Made by a program: the position numbers and the translations under genes
The notes under the pieces: generated by a model
What the model saw: only the letters and a program-made list of their open reading frames with translations
What the model was told of the DNA's origin: nothing
The model's database searches: none
Assembly: GCA_022448765.1 (NCBI GenBank)
Contig: JAKUTI010000013.1
Coordinates: 1-23,679, forward strand
Origin: Pseudomonadales bacterium
GTDB lineage: Bacteria > Pseudomonadota > Gammaproteobacteria > Pseudomonadales > Azotimanducaceae
Direction of reading: 5' to 3'
Length of the DNA stretch: 23,679 bases
Shown: positions 1 to 7,549 of the stretch, piece after piece
Numbering within the stretch: position 1 is the first letter of the stretch
Layout: each line of letters opens with the position of its first letter

Positions 1-72
1 GACGAATGACGATACGGCTGAACTTGTTCTTTGGCAGTGGAGCACTGTTATAACATCTATTCCTGTTACCAC

Positions 73-303
73 TTACGGCAGAGCATATATGTAGCCTAGT
101 TGACTTGGAAATAAACCAAACACCAAGAGTTCTATCACCGTACCCGTTTGAGGGCTTTCCACCGGGATTTCCATTTTCATTGACTCGAGAATGAGAAGCA
201 CATCCCCCTCTGTGACACTATCACCAACCCCTACCTCCACCTTCCATACGGTCCCGGTGACCTCGCTTTCGACTGGATACCGTGCCATCTTGATCTCCGC
301 CAA
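73..303 (-). CDS. Small biotin carboxyl carrier protein with aberrant C-terminus
   Basis: This 76-aa biotinyl-domain protein would carry biotin between the biotin carboxylase encoded just upstream and a carboxyltransferase not seen here. The biotinylation motif E-S-M-K-M-E is clear, with Lys43 as the biotin site, preceded by the usual G-T-V-W-K and V-x-x-G-D-x-V-x-x-G-D segments. The start is 8 bp after the biotin carboxylase stop, so they are surely co-transcribed. After about residue 61 the expected second half of the domain (E-G-D-x-V-x-x-G-x-x-L) is absent and replaced by a hydrophobic tail ending YIYALP. Neither alternative frame restores the missing strands. The gene therefore looks 3'-truncated by a rearrangement, or the protein is divergent. 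Identity of the domain is firm; functionality is doubtful. Confidence 0.8.
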   Translation of the reverse strand: MAEIKMARYPVESEVTGTVWKVEVGVGDSVTEGDVLLILESMKMEIPVESPQTGTVIELLVFGLFPSQLGYIYALP

Positions 304-311
304 ACAGGCGT

Positions 312-1634
312 TTATAGCAGATCACCAACGAAGGCGGTATCAAGGTTCGCCTCGATGAACCGAGTACTCTCCAAGATGCGACACAAGAGTGGCGCATTGG
401 TTTTCACGCCGCTGACTTCCATCGCACGCAGAGCAATTAATGTACGACCGATGGCCGTTTCTCGACTCGTCCCCCTACCAATCACCTTCGCTAGCAATGG
501 GTCGTAGTATGGCGTCACGGTATTCCCCTCCCGATAACACGCTTCGATGCGGACACCTTCCATCTCTGGAACCCTAAAAACGCTCAGGTGACCGGGACAA
601 GGCAACATACTGACCGGATCTTCGGCGTATAACCTCGCTTCAATCGCGTATCCGTCCAGCCCCGGTCGCTCATGGAGAAGACTCGAAAGTTTCTCCCCGG
701 AAGCAATGCGTACTTGCAGTCCAACAAGGTCCAATCCCGTGACTTCTTCCGTTACCCCGTGTTCCACTTGTAATCGCGTGTTCATTTCCAAGAAACCAAA
801 GCGACCCTGGCTATACATCGTTTCCACCGTACCTAGGCTGTCATAACCCGCCAAAGTCTCCACAGCCCGTCTGCATAGCTCGTCAATGTCGGCACGCGCT
901 ATGTTTGGCGCAGGAGACTCTTCAATTAGTTTCTGGTGTCGCCGCTGCACCGAACAGTCGCGTTCGTATAGGGTCATCACTGATTCACCATCGCCAATGA
1001 GTTGTATTTCGACATGTCGTGAGTCCCTCAGAAACTTCTCGAGAAATATCGTCGATTGTCCAAAGGTCCGTTCTGAGATATTGGTTGCGGTCGCGTACGC
1101 TGCCATTAACGCGTCAGAATCCTCTGCAACAGTCATACCGATCCCGCCTCCGCCCGCCGCAGGTTTTAACATCACCGGGTAACCGATTGACTCCGCCTCT
1201 TCCAATAACATGGCCTGGTCGAGAATGAGTTCGCTCCCGGCATGCATCGGGAAGCCATTTTCTCGCATCCATTGTCTAGCTTGCGTCTTCTCTCCCATAC
1301 GCTCTAACCAACTCGCCGCCGGGCCGATAAATTTCAAGCCCGCCGCCTCAACCGCTCGGGCAAAATCGGGATTTTCTGCAAGGAAGCCGTATCCTGGATG
1401 GATGGCTTCCGCTTCAGCGCGTTGCGCAGCCGCAACGATCGCTTCTCCATTCAAGTACGTATCAACGGGCCGGTACCCAGGTATGCGCTCGGCGCTTGAC
1501 GCTTCGTTAACGTGTGGCAATCCCGAATCAATGTCTGAATAGACGGCAACGCTTTCGCAGCCGAGGCTGTCACACGCACGGATGATACGCCGTGCGACTG
1601 CCCCTCGATTGGCCACCAATATGCGCTTAAACAT
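312..1634 (-). CDS. Biotin carboxylase subunit (AccC-like, acyl-CoA carboxylase family)
   Basis: This 440-aa protein has the length of a stand-alone biotin carboxylase, which carboxylates biotin on a carrier protein using ATP and bicarbonate. Visible motifs are the N-terminal I-L-V-A-N-R-G, H-P-G-Y-G-F-L-A-E-N near residue 80, the glycine-rich ATP-grasp loop K-P-A-A-G-G-G-G near 157-164, the R-D-C-S-V-Q-R-R-H-Q-K-L-I-E-E core at 225-239, and the catalytic E-M-N-T-R near 283-287. Lysines matching E. coli AccC K116, K159 and K238 are present. The usual E-H-P-V-T-E reads E-H-G-V-T-E. It overlaps the upstream small ORF by 8 bp and is followed by the carrier gene. It could serve acetyl-, propionyl- or another acyl-CoA carboxylase; no carboxyltransferase gene is visible, so the substrate is undecided. 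Confidence 0.93.
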   Translation of the reverse strand: MFKRILVANRGAVARRIIRACDSLGCESVAVYSDIDSGLPHVNEASSAERIPGYRPVDTYLNGEAIVAAAQRAEAEAIHPGYGFLAENPDFARAVEAAGLKFIGPAASWLERMGEKTQARQWMRENGFPMHAGSELILDQAMLLEEAESIGYPVMLKPAAGGGGIGMTVAEDSDALMAAYATATNISERTFGQSTIFLEKFLRDSRHVEIQLIGDGESVMTLYERDCSVQRRHQKLIEESPAPNIARADIDELCRRAVETLAGYDSLGTVETMYSQGRFGFLEMNTRLQVEHGVTEEVTGLDLVGLQVRIASGEKLSSLLHERPGLDGYAIEARLYAEDPVSMLPCPGHLSVFRVPEMEGVRIEACYREGNTVTPYYDPLLAKVIGRGTSRETAIGRTLIALRAMEVSGVKTNAPLLCRILESTRFIEANLDTAFVGDLL

Positions 1635-1971
1635 CGGCCAGTCGTGCTACGTAGGCCGCGTAGTTATTCCATACTGCAACAAATCGCTTCATCCGAAGGT
1701 TGGTTACTGCTGACGTGCGCCGACCGCCACGAACCGCATGAACGACCGCGGCGCTAATGGCCAGTGCGACGTCACCTAAATCGTTGAGCAGGAACATGTC
1801 GGCTCGACTGTCGCCTAAATGCCCCGAGGGACGAGGCAGTGGCTCAGCAGCAAGTTCGGCGAGAACTCGTCCCCGTAAGTCCTCGTCTAATAGCTCAGCC
1901 GTTTGTTCGATGACCCATCGGGAAAGGACATCCGGTTGCTCACACTGCTTTTTATATGCTTCCCACCGCAT
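1627..1971 (-). CDS. Conserved-context protein of unknown function
   Basis: I do not recognise this 114-aa protein. It is soluble by composition, with no signal peptide or membrane segment, and is rich in Arg, Ala and Leu. It begins with a charged helix-like stretch (M-R-W-E-A-Y-K-K-Q) and has G-G-R-R-T-S-A near residue 81, followed by an aromatic-rich C-terminal helix (W-N-N-Y-A-A-Y). The ATG lies 3 bp after the purC stop and its end overlaps the biotin carboxylase start by 8 bp. This tight packing on both sides supports a genuine translated gene rather than a shadow. Position suggests a partner or regulator of the carboxylase, but that is inference only. Confidence 0.7.
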   Translation of the reverse strand: MRWEAYKKQCEQPDVLSRWVIEQTAELLDEDLRGRVLAELAAEPLPRPSGHLGDSRADMFLLNDLGDVALAISAAVVHAVRGGRRTSAVTNLRMKRFVAVWNNYAAYVARLADV

Positions 1972-1974
1972 GGG

Positions 1975-2901
1975 TCAGAGAATCAGATCTTCTCCTGTGA
2001 GCCGAGAGTACGCTTCGAGATACTTCGCCATGGTGTCGTCAATCACGTGCTCTGGTAACGCCGGTCCCGGAGGCGTTTTGTCCCATGTCCCTGCTGCAAC
2101 CAGTTGTTCCAGGTAATTACGCACGAATTGCTTATCAAAGCTCGGTTGCTCGGACCCCGGTTCCCACAAATCAGCCGGCCAAAAACGAGAACTGTCCGGC
2201 GTGAATATTTCATCAATGAGTATCGGCGTCGTCGCACCAGATGGGATGCCAAATTCAAACTTTGTGTCGGCTAATATAATCCCCCGCTCGAATGCATAAT
2301 CTCGAGCGGTTCGGTAAAGCGAAAGGGTCGTTTCTTCAAGCCACTGCATGGTTTCGATGCCAACGATTGCGACCCCTTGTTCGAAACTGATGTTCTCGTC
2401 GTGTAGACCGGCTTCGGCTTTGGTGGACGGTGTAAACAATGGTTGGTCCAACCGGTCACTGTTCACCAAACCCTGCGGCAGTTCGATGCCACATACGCGA
2501 CCGGTCGTTTGGTAGTCCTTCCAGCCACTGCCCGTGATGTAACCCCTCGCAATGCATTCAATCGGTACCACTTCCGTTGCCCGGCAAAGCATGATTCGGC
2601 CGCTGAGAAGCTCTCGTTCTTCATCGCTAAGGCCACCTACGTCTTCTGTCGCCGTTGAGACCAGGTGATGGTCCATCCTGTCAGCAAAGTAGTCGAACCA
2701 GAATCGCGATATTTGGGTCAGAACAATACCTTTGCCCGGTAGACCGTTGGCCATAACCACATCAAAAGCACTCGTCCGATCAGTAGCAACAATCAACAAC
2801 CCGGGATCGCCATCGGGTAACACGACGTCGTATAAATCCCGAACTTTGCCGCTTCTCTTGTTAGGCAGATCCAGGTCGGTCTGCATCACTAGCTGTACCA
2901 T
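1975..2901 (-). CDS. purC: Phosphoribosylaminoimidazole-succinocarboxamide synthase
   Basis: SAICAR synthetase joins aspartate to CAIR using ATP in de novo purine synthesis. The 308-aa length fits the longer, yeast-like form rather than the roughly 240-aa E. coli form. Recognisable segments in order are K-R-S-G-K-V-R-D-L-Y near residue 15, A-T-D-R-T-S-A-F-D near 39, P-I-E-C-I-A-R-G-Y near 113, S-G-W-K-D-Y near 124, F-T-P-S-T-K-A-E near 156, and I-D-E-I-F-T-P-D-S-S-R-F-W near 229. The ATG at 2901 is preceded by an AAGGAT ribosome-binding site. It sits 16 bp downstream of the SDR gene and 3 bp before the small unknown gene, so it is in the middle of an operon otherwise unrelated to purines. Confidence 0.97.
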   Translation of the reverse strand: MVQLVMQTDLDLPNKRSGKVRDLYDVVLPDGDPGLLIVATDRTSAFDVVMANGLPGKGIVLTQISRFWFDYFADRMDHHLVSTATEDVGGLSDEERELLSGRIMLCRATEVVPIECIARGYITGSGWKDYQTTGRVCGIELPQGLVNSDRLDQPLFTPSTKAEAGLHDENISFEQGVAIVGIETMQWLEETTLSLYRTARDYAFERGIILADTKFEFGIPSGATTPILIDEIFTPDSSRFWPADLWEPGSEQPSFDKQFVRNYLEQLVAAGTWDKTPPGPALPEHVIDDTMAKYLEAYSRLTGEDLIL

Positions 2902-2917
2902 ATCCTTTTACACTTCC

Positions 2918-3679
2918 TTATGCGCTATTGCCGCCATCGGCGGCGTAAACTGAGCCCGTAATCCAACTGGCGTCGTCACTGGCGAGGAACAGCATGACCC
3001 GAGCGATATCGATCGGTTCAGCATACCTGCCCATGGGGATCCGTTCGACTAAGCGGTCATGAACTGTAGCGCTCGCACCTGGGGCGATACCTTCCTCCAA
3101 GCTACGCATCATACGAGTCTCGACGGGCGACGGATTGACGGTGTTGACTCTTATATTCATGGCCGCGTACTCCTTGGCCACGGATCGCATCAGACCGATC
3201 ACTGCATGTTTACTAGTGGAATATGGAGCGACGTTCGGGCCACCGGATAAGCCAGCAACGCTCGACGTGATAACGATACTGCCGCCCCCACATTTCAACA
3301 TGGCTGGAATAACGGACTTCAACCCTAGCCACACGCCTTTCACATTGACGGCCATAACATGGTCAAAGGTCTCCTCGTCGTACTCGAGCGTAGGTTTTAC
3401 CGCACCTTCTATACCCGCATTGGCGAGCAGAATGTTTACCGCTCCATAGCGCGCCTCAGCAACCGCGATCATTTCATCGTTTTCGTCAGCGTTGGTTACG
3501 TCGGTGACGCAGTAACTAACTTGATTACTACCAATATCGTCCACGGCTGCCGCCAGCGATTCCTCACTCAAGTCGGCGATTAAGACACTCGCCCCTTCTT
3601 CGGCGAAGAGTCGTGCTGCGGCTCTCCCGATACCCCCTGCACCACCCGTGATGACCGCCGTCTTACCCGCAAGTCTCAT
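2918..3679 (-). CDS. SDR-family NAD(P)-dependent oxidoreductase
   Basis: A classical short-chain dehydrogenase of 253 aa, a typical length. The Rossmann motif T-G-G-A-G-G-I-G is at residues 11-18 and an aspartate at the end of strand 2 (I-A-D, residue 36) suggests NAD(H) preference. The structural motif N-A-G is at 87-89 and the catalytic set is Ser140, Tyr153 and Lys157 (Y-S-T-S-K). A C-terminal I-T-G-S-V-Y-A-A-D-G-G matches the family. The ATG at 3679 follows a GGATGA site. Substrate cannot be told from sequence; relatives act on sugars, steroids or 3-oxoacyl groups. It lies between the PLP enzyme (34 bp upstream) and purC (16 bp downstream). Confidence 0.93.
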   Translation of the reverse strand: MRLAGKTAVITGGAGGIGRAAARLFAEEGASVLIADLSEESLAAAVDDIGSNQVSYCVTDVTNADENDEMIAVAEARYGAVNILLANAGIEGAVKPTLEYDEETFDHVMAVNVKGVWLGLKSVIPAMLKCGGGSIVITSSVAGLSGGPNVAPYSTSKHAVIGLMRSVAKEYAAMNIRVNTVNPSPVETRMMRSLEEGIAPGASATVHDRLVERIPMGRYAEPIDIARVMLFLASDDASWITGSVYAADGGNSA

Positions 3680-3713
3680 CGTTTCATCCTATCGTCGCGC
3701 CCTCGCCCAAACA

Positions 3714-4940
3714 TCAAGTTTCAAGAGCCGTACGAAAATCTTCAATCAAATCTTCAACCTCTTCGATCCCAACGGAAATTCGGATGAGCGACTCCGCGAT
3801 GCCCATCTCTTTCCGTCGAGCAGCTCCCATCTCGTAATAAATTGTTTGCGATACCGGTATTGCAAGTGTCCGATTGTCACCCAGATTGCTGGACTTAATG
3901 ACGACTTTGAGCCGATTCAGGAAATCAAACGGATCCGATTCTTGGTTCAATTCGAACGAAAACAAAGCACCGGGTTTTCTAAAAAGCTGAGCACTCCGCT
4001 CAAACTGCGGATGATGGCTTAAACCTGGGTAGTACACCTTCGAAACCTTCCCGTGGTTATCCAAGAACTCGGCCAACGTTTGAGCGCTAGCACATTGCTT
4101 TTCCAGTCGAAGAGCCAGGGTTTCAGAACCCATACTGATGTGGTGTGCGGCTTCGGCACCGAGAGCCGCTCCGAAATCCCGAAGACCTTTTTTCCGAATT
4201 TGGGTCATTCCCCATTTCGACGAATCGCCTTTCTTATAAATCTCTTCAATGTGTGCATAGGAGGACCAGTCGTATTGTCCGGTCTCAGTTATCGCCCCAC
4301 CCAACGCGTTGCCGTGTCCACAGATATATTTCGTCAGGCTGTTAACCACGAGGCTCGCACCAACGTCAATCGGCTGAAAGAGGTAGGGCGAGGTCATGGT
4401 GTTGTCGACGATGTATACGATTCCTTGGTCGCGACATAGCGCGCCAATCGCTTCCAGATCACTGACTTGAGTACGCGGATTAGCGATGGTTTCAACGAAT
4501 ACCATCTTGGTGTGTTCGGTCAACGCGGACTCCACCGCCTTGACATCCGTGGCATCAACGAAAGAGACGCCGATTCCGTGAACGTCAAAGCTACCGAACA
4601 AGCTGTTGGTATTACCGAACAAAAACGAGCTCGACACAAAATGATCGCCCGACCGCATCAACGCAAACAACATCGTTCCAATAGCCGCCATGCCGGTTGA
4701 AAAACAAATGGTCTGGCGCCCCTTTTCCATCAACGTAACCTGTGACTCAAGTGCGCTAACCGTCGGGTTGACCTGACGTCCGTACGAGTAGCCTGAGCTG
4801 TTACCCTGAAAAACGTCGGCGAGATCCTGGACGTCGTCGTATCCGTACGCAACGGTCGCATGGATGGGTTTGTGTATTGAGCCGTGCTCTACCGGACTCG
4901 ATCGATCCGAATGAACAATTCGCGTCGTAAAACCGACCAT
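3714..4940 (-). CDS. Cys/Met metabolism PLP-dependent enzyme (cystathionine gamma-synthase family)
   Basis: A fold-type I PLP enzyme of the trans-sulfuration family (cystathionine gamma-synthase, O-acylhomoserine sulfhydrylase, methionine gamma-lyase). Numbering from the upstream TTG at 4955, Y-S-Y-G-R at 56-60 binds the neighbouring subunit's PLP phosphate, I-V-D-N-T holds Asp184 for the pyridine nitrogen, and S-L-T-K-Y contains Lys209, the PLP lysine. The C-terminus carries the family's I-R-I-S-V-G-I-E-x-x-x-D-L-I-E-D-F. I chose the ATG at 4940 (408 aa) because the conserved G-F-T-T-R begins there and GGATAAG lies just upstream; TTG at 4955 adds five residues. It is the probable first gene of the operon running to position 73. 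Exact reaction within the family is not decidable here. Confidence 0.9.
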   Translation of the reverse strand: MVGFTTRIVHSDRSSPVEHGSIHKPIHATVAYGYDDVQDLADVFQGNSSGYSYGRQVNPTVSALESQVTLMEKGRQTICFSTGMAAIGTMLFALMRSGDHFVSSSFLFGNTNSLFGSFDVHGIGVSFVDATDVKAVESALTEHTKMVFVETIANPRTQVSDLEAIGALCRDQGIVYIVDNTMTSPYLFQPIDVGASLVVNSLTKYICGHGNALGGAITETGQYDWSSYAHIEEIYKKGDSSKWGMTQIRKKGLRDFGAALGAEAAHHISMGSETLALRLEKQCASAQTLAEFLDNHGKVSKVYYPGLSHHPQFERSAQLFRKPGALFSFELNQESDPFDFLNRLKVVIKSSNLGDNRTLAIPVSQTIYYEMGAARRKEMGIAESLIRISVGIEEVEDLIEDFRTALET

Positions 4941-4967
4941 TGGCTGCTTATCCAAATTGGGCCAGCG

Positions 4968-5002
4968 ACTATATCAGATCGCCCGCGCGGGTTATGGCGG
5001 GC
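4968..5002 (-). promoter_or_regulatory. Possible extended -10 promoter plus GC-rich inverted repeat
   Basis: Reading the minus strand, TGATATAGT (complement of 4968-4976) matches the extended -10 form TGnTATAAT in all but one position and lies 27 bp before the ATG at 4940. No good -35 box is present at the usual spacing, as is common for extended -10 promoters. Just upstream is a perfect 10-bp palindrome CCCGCGCGGG (4982-4991) inside a 6-bp inverted repeat GCCCGC/GCGGGC (4981-4986, 4997-5002), a possible operator or a remnant stem after the Nudix gene. No T-run follows, so it is not a standard terminator. Confidence 0.35.
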
Positions 5003-5027
5003 AGCATATTTGCCACCAGGGGGCAGT

Positions 5028-5606
5028 TCAATCTGCTTCAGCGTGTGGTTCCACGAAGGGCATCGACCATAAATTAAAAACGCGCGACAGCGCTGAAATC
5101 GCTAAGACGTGCCGCAACGATCCGTCGACGATGGCTGATCGAATCTCGTCGATCGTATAAAGATGCACCGCGATGGCTTCGCCTTGTCCAAGATCCTGAG
5201 CATCTTTTTTGGTCACTCCTCGCGCAAGAAAGTGGTGACACAAATGCGGATGAATCGCCGGGTTGGGCTGTACAGCACCCAACGACTCCCAATGACCTCC
5301 GCTGTACCCCGTTTCCTCTTTCAGCTCTCGTTGCGCCGCGAGCAAGGGGGTTTCACCGGCATCGACCATCCCGCCGGGCGTCTCAATCGTGCAGGAACCG
5401 GTGCCAAACCGATATTGCTCGACCATCACGGACTTGCCATCCTCAGTGAGAGCTACCACGTTGATCCAATCGCCCGATTCAAGCACGAGCCGTTTCAATG
5501 TTCGGTCTTCGGTTGGGTGTTTCAGCCAATCGAAACGGACACTGAGGATACCCAGATCGGGACCCGGTTCCGAACGTACTTTTTGCCACTCAAGTTGATC
5601 GTCCAT
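5028..5606 (-). CDS. Nudix hydrolase, ADP-ribose pyrophosphatase-like
   Basis: A 192-aa Nudix hydrolase, which splits nucleoside diphosphates linked to another moiety in the cytoplasm. The Nudix box is perfect: G-x5-E-x7-R-E-L-x-E-E-x-G-Y, read as G-M-V-D-A-G-E to R-E-L-K-E-E-T-G-Y. A downstream Q-P-N-P-A element resembles that of ADP-sugar pyrophosphatases, so ADP-ribose or a nucleotide sugar is the likely substrate, but this is inference. The ATG at 5606 is chosen over the TTG three bases upstream because a strong GGAGGG site (complement of 5612-5617) sits 5 bp before it. It precedes the PLP enzyme gene by 87 bp. Confidence 0.9.
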   Translation of the reverse strand: MDDQLEWQKVRSEPGPDLGILSVRFDWLKHPTEDRTLKRLVLESGDWINVVALTEDGKSVMVEQYRFGTGSCTIETPGGMVDAGETPLLAAQRELKEETGYSGGHWESLGAVQPNPAIHPHLCHHFLARGVTKKDAQDLGQGEAIAVHLYTIDEIRSAIVDGSLRHVLAISALSRVFNLWSMPFVEPHAEAD

Positions 5607-5611
5607 CAAAT

Positions 5612-5617
5612 CCCTCC
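5612..5617 (-). promoter_or_regulatory. Strong ribosome-binding site for the Nudix gene at 5606
   Basis: The minus strand reads GGAGGG five bases before ATG at 5606. It fixes the start at that ATG rather than the adjacent in-frame TTG. Confidence 0.7.
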
Positions 5618-5780
5618 GTACTTACGGTGAAATACCCCCATTGAAACGACCCAACACGCCAATACTTTGTCACGAGATTTTGCCGAGCGGCCTTGGCTTC
5701 CTTGACCTAACTTTACATCTACGAATCAGCCGCTTTGCCATAATTCAGTATCGCGGACGTTTTTCGTTTCGCTGACAAAC

Positions 5781-6530
5781 TCACGTCTCGTGAAGATGCT
5801 GCATTCCTTGCTGATGGAGCTCCGATGTCACGCCCTCCAGGTGACGACCCTCTCGTACCGATTCCACCATCGCGTCAACCGAGGCATAGCCCGACACGGA
5901 ATTCAGTGTCGTTAGTGTCGGATAAATCATTTGCCAATCGCCGTCCTCGTGCCTCTGCAAGGCTGCGGCAGGCGAAATCCACTCCCCAGATACCGTCTCT
6001 CGCGTGTCACCCACCGCTTCTTGTCCGTGCGGCATAGCCGCAAGAAAAAAACGCGTGTCGAAACGCGCCGGCGCGGATTCTGGAGTAATCCAGTGGCTGA
6101 AATAGTGCACTCGTTCAGTCGCTAACTCGAGTCCCTCGCTTCGCACAAGCGTCGCGAAGTCGACTTCGCCCGCGAGCAGACGTCCTCGTAATCTCCGATA
6201 GTGAATTCGCTCCGCATCATCTCGAAAGTAAAAATCCTCGCCTTGCCTTCGAGCGAGGAGCACGCCGCTTTCCTCGAAACATTCTCGTATAACGGTTATC
6301 CAATAACGAATCGCGTTGTCGTCGACGCCCAATTTTCTCGATGCCATTTCGTCATTTAATCCAAAGCACAATCCTTCAAGATCCGCATCTTCGGTATCGA
6401 CTTTGCCACCAGGAAACACGTGCAAATCTGGGAAAACACCCCGGCCCGGCCGCTGCAGCATGAATAGTTCGGGCCCGCTCTCGCCCGGCCTCACGATAAG
6501 TACCGTTGCAGCTTTACGAATTTTGACCAC
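5781..6530 (-). CDS. Nudix hydrolase, long-insert type (NUDT19-like)
   Basis: This 249-aa protein has the N-terminal Nudix core A-A-T-V-L-I-V, then L-Q-R-P-G-R-G-V-F-P-D-L-H-V-F-P-G-G-K-V-D. The second half of the Nudix box, R-E-C-F-E-E-S-G-V-L, follows only after an insertion of roughly 30 residues, as in the NUDT19 branch of CoA/acyl-CoA-type Nudix enzymes. A later H-W-I-T-P-E and T-R-F-F segment is also typical of that branch. The start is GTG at 6530 with GAGG five bases upstream. The substrate may be a CoA derivative, inferred from the branch only. It lies 86 bp downstream of the ABC transporter operon and could be its last gene. Confidence 0.85.
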   Translation of the reverse strand: MVKIRKAATVLIVRPGESGPELFMLQRPGRGVFPDLHVFPGGKVDTEDADLEGLCFGLNDEMASRKLGVDDNAIRYWITVIRECFEESGVLLARRQGEDFYFRDDAERIHYRRLRGRLLAGEVDFATLVRSEGLELATERVHYFSHWITPESAPARFDTRFFLAAMPHGQEAVGDTRETVSGEWISPAAALQRHEDGDWQMIYPTLTTLNSVSGYASVDAMVESVREGRHLEGVTSELHQQGMQHLHET

Positions 6531-6616
6531 TTGGCCTCGAGCTCACGAATGCATTCAACGGGGACTACTCCTCAGCGCATTACGGAAATTGTCCGATCCA
6601 TGGCCGTGCAATCAAG

Positions 6617-7549
6617 TTAACCGTCGACCACCGTGTCCTCTTCCACCACGTCGGACTCCGATATAACAAGGTTCTCCAACGACGTTTCGATTCTTTCCGC
6701 AATGTACGACGCAAGTTCAAAACGACCTTCGCGTCGGTCAGAATAAACCACATAACGGGAAGTCGTGGCGTCGTCATCCGTTTTTTCTATCCGCACGATA
6801 GAAAGGCGCTGCGGTCCATCGTCGTCACTCACGACGTAGGTAAGTACCGGATCGTCACCGATAGCTTCTTCATGGACGTCCATTACGGTGAGGTTCCGGA
6901 AACGATCGACGAGCGTTTGTACAGCGTCCTGATCAAGGTCGCGGTTTTGGTCCGACACCCAACCTTGGTCGTCATCCTTGGAAAGGGCAAAGACGCCCTC
7001 AAGTTCGAGCGCACGAACTTCACCCACCGGTTGCAATAACGATCGGTCAAGCCACGAGGAAGAGTCCATCCCGGCCTCGTATGCGGAAAACTTGATGCTA
7101 TAGACAGGCCCGCCCGAGGCCGCCCGCGCGTGCACCTTTTGATAACCCGGCGACGTTCCGAGATAAAGTCCACCCACGACATTATCGGCATCGGAAAGAA
7201 CGATGTGACGTTGGTGGTGTTCCTTCGTGACTTCGAAACGCTCGGCCGTCGAATCCTGCTCGGCCACGGGCCAGCCACTGTCCGCGTCCGCCAACTTGGT
7301 CAGGAATTGTTCGACCTTATCTACGTCAGCCGGAATACCCGACGCTAATTGCCAGTCATCGGCATTCCGCACGAGAGTTACACGCCGTTCATCGTCACTC
7401 GCCGAAATTTCGACTTTCTGGACCGATCTCGGTTCAAAACTTAGAAGGCTTTCAGGCTCGAACTCCTCGTCATCGAGTCGAACCCACCAGACCACTGCAA
7501 CGAGAATTAGTTGGACAACAAGAATCGTGGTTAGCACCATCGGCCTCAC
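6617..7549 (-). CDS. DUF4340 domain protein, third gene of a Gld-type ABC operon
   Basis: A 310-aa protein with one N-terminal membrane segment (roughly residues 4-22, V-L-T-T-I-L-V-V-Q-L-I-L-V-A-V-V-W-W), then a beta-rich extracytoplasmic domain rich in Asp and Ser. The segment Y-L-G-T-S-P-G-Y-Q-K-V-H-A-R and the following D-S-S-S-W-L-D-R-S-L-L match my recollection of DUF4340. Proteins of this family commonly follow GldG-like genes; their exact role is unknown. The GTG start at 7549 overlaps the GldFG stop (GTGA), with GGAG five bases upstream; ATG at 7540 is an alternative but is too far from that site. The C-terminus is acidic. Confidence 0.85.
   Translation of the reverse strand: MRPMVLTTILVVQLILVAVVWWVRLDDEEFEPESLLSFEPRSVQKVEISASDDERRVTLVRNADDWQLASGIPADVDKVEQFLTKLADADSGWPVAEQDSTAERFEVTKEHHQRHIVLSDADNVVGGLYLGTSPGYQKVHARAASGGPVYSIKFSAYEAGMDSSSWLDRSLLQPVGEVRALELEGVFALSKDDDQGWVSDQNRDLDQDAVQTLVDRFRNLTVMDVHEEAIGDDPVLTYVVSDDDGPQRLSIVRIEKTDDDATTSRYVVYSDRREGRFELASYIAERIETSLENLVISESDVVEEDTVVDG

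Noticed and set aside
20..60. Terminator at the left edge (CAGTG-GAG-CACTG)
   Set aside because: Only a 5-bp stem with no T-run of meaningful length on either strand.
73..150. Simple frameshift in the biotin carrier gene
   Set aside because: Neither other minus-strand frame encodes the missing E-G-D-x-V-x-x-G segment, so a single indel does not restore the domain.
5163..5630. 155-aa plus-strand ORF opposite the first Nudix gene
   Set aside because: Antisense shadow; the minus strand has a perfect Nudix box and a strong ribosome-binding site.
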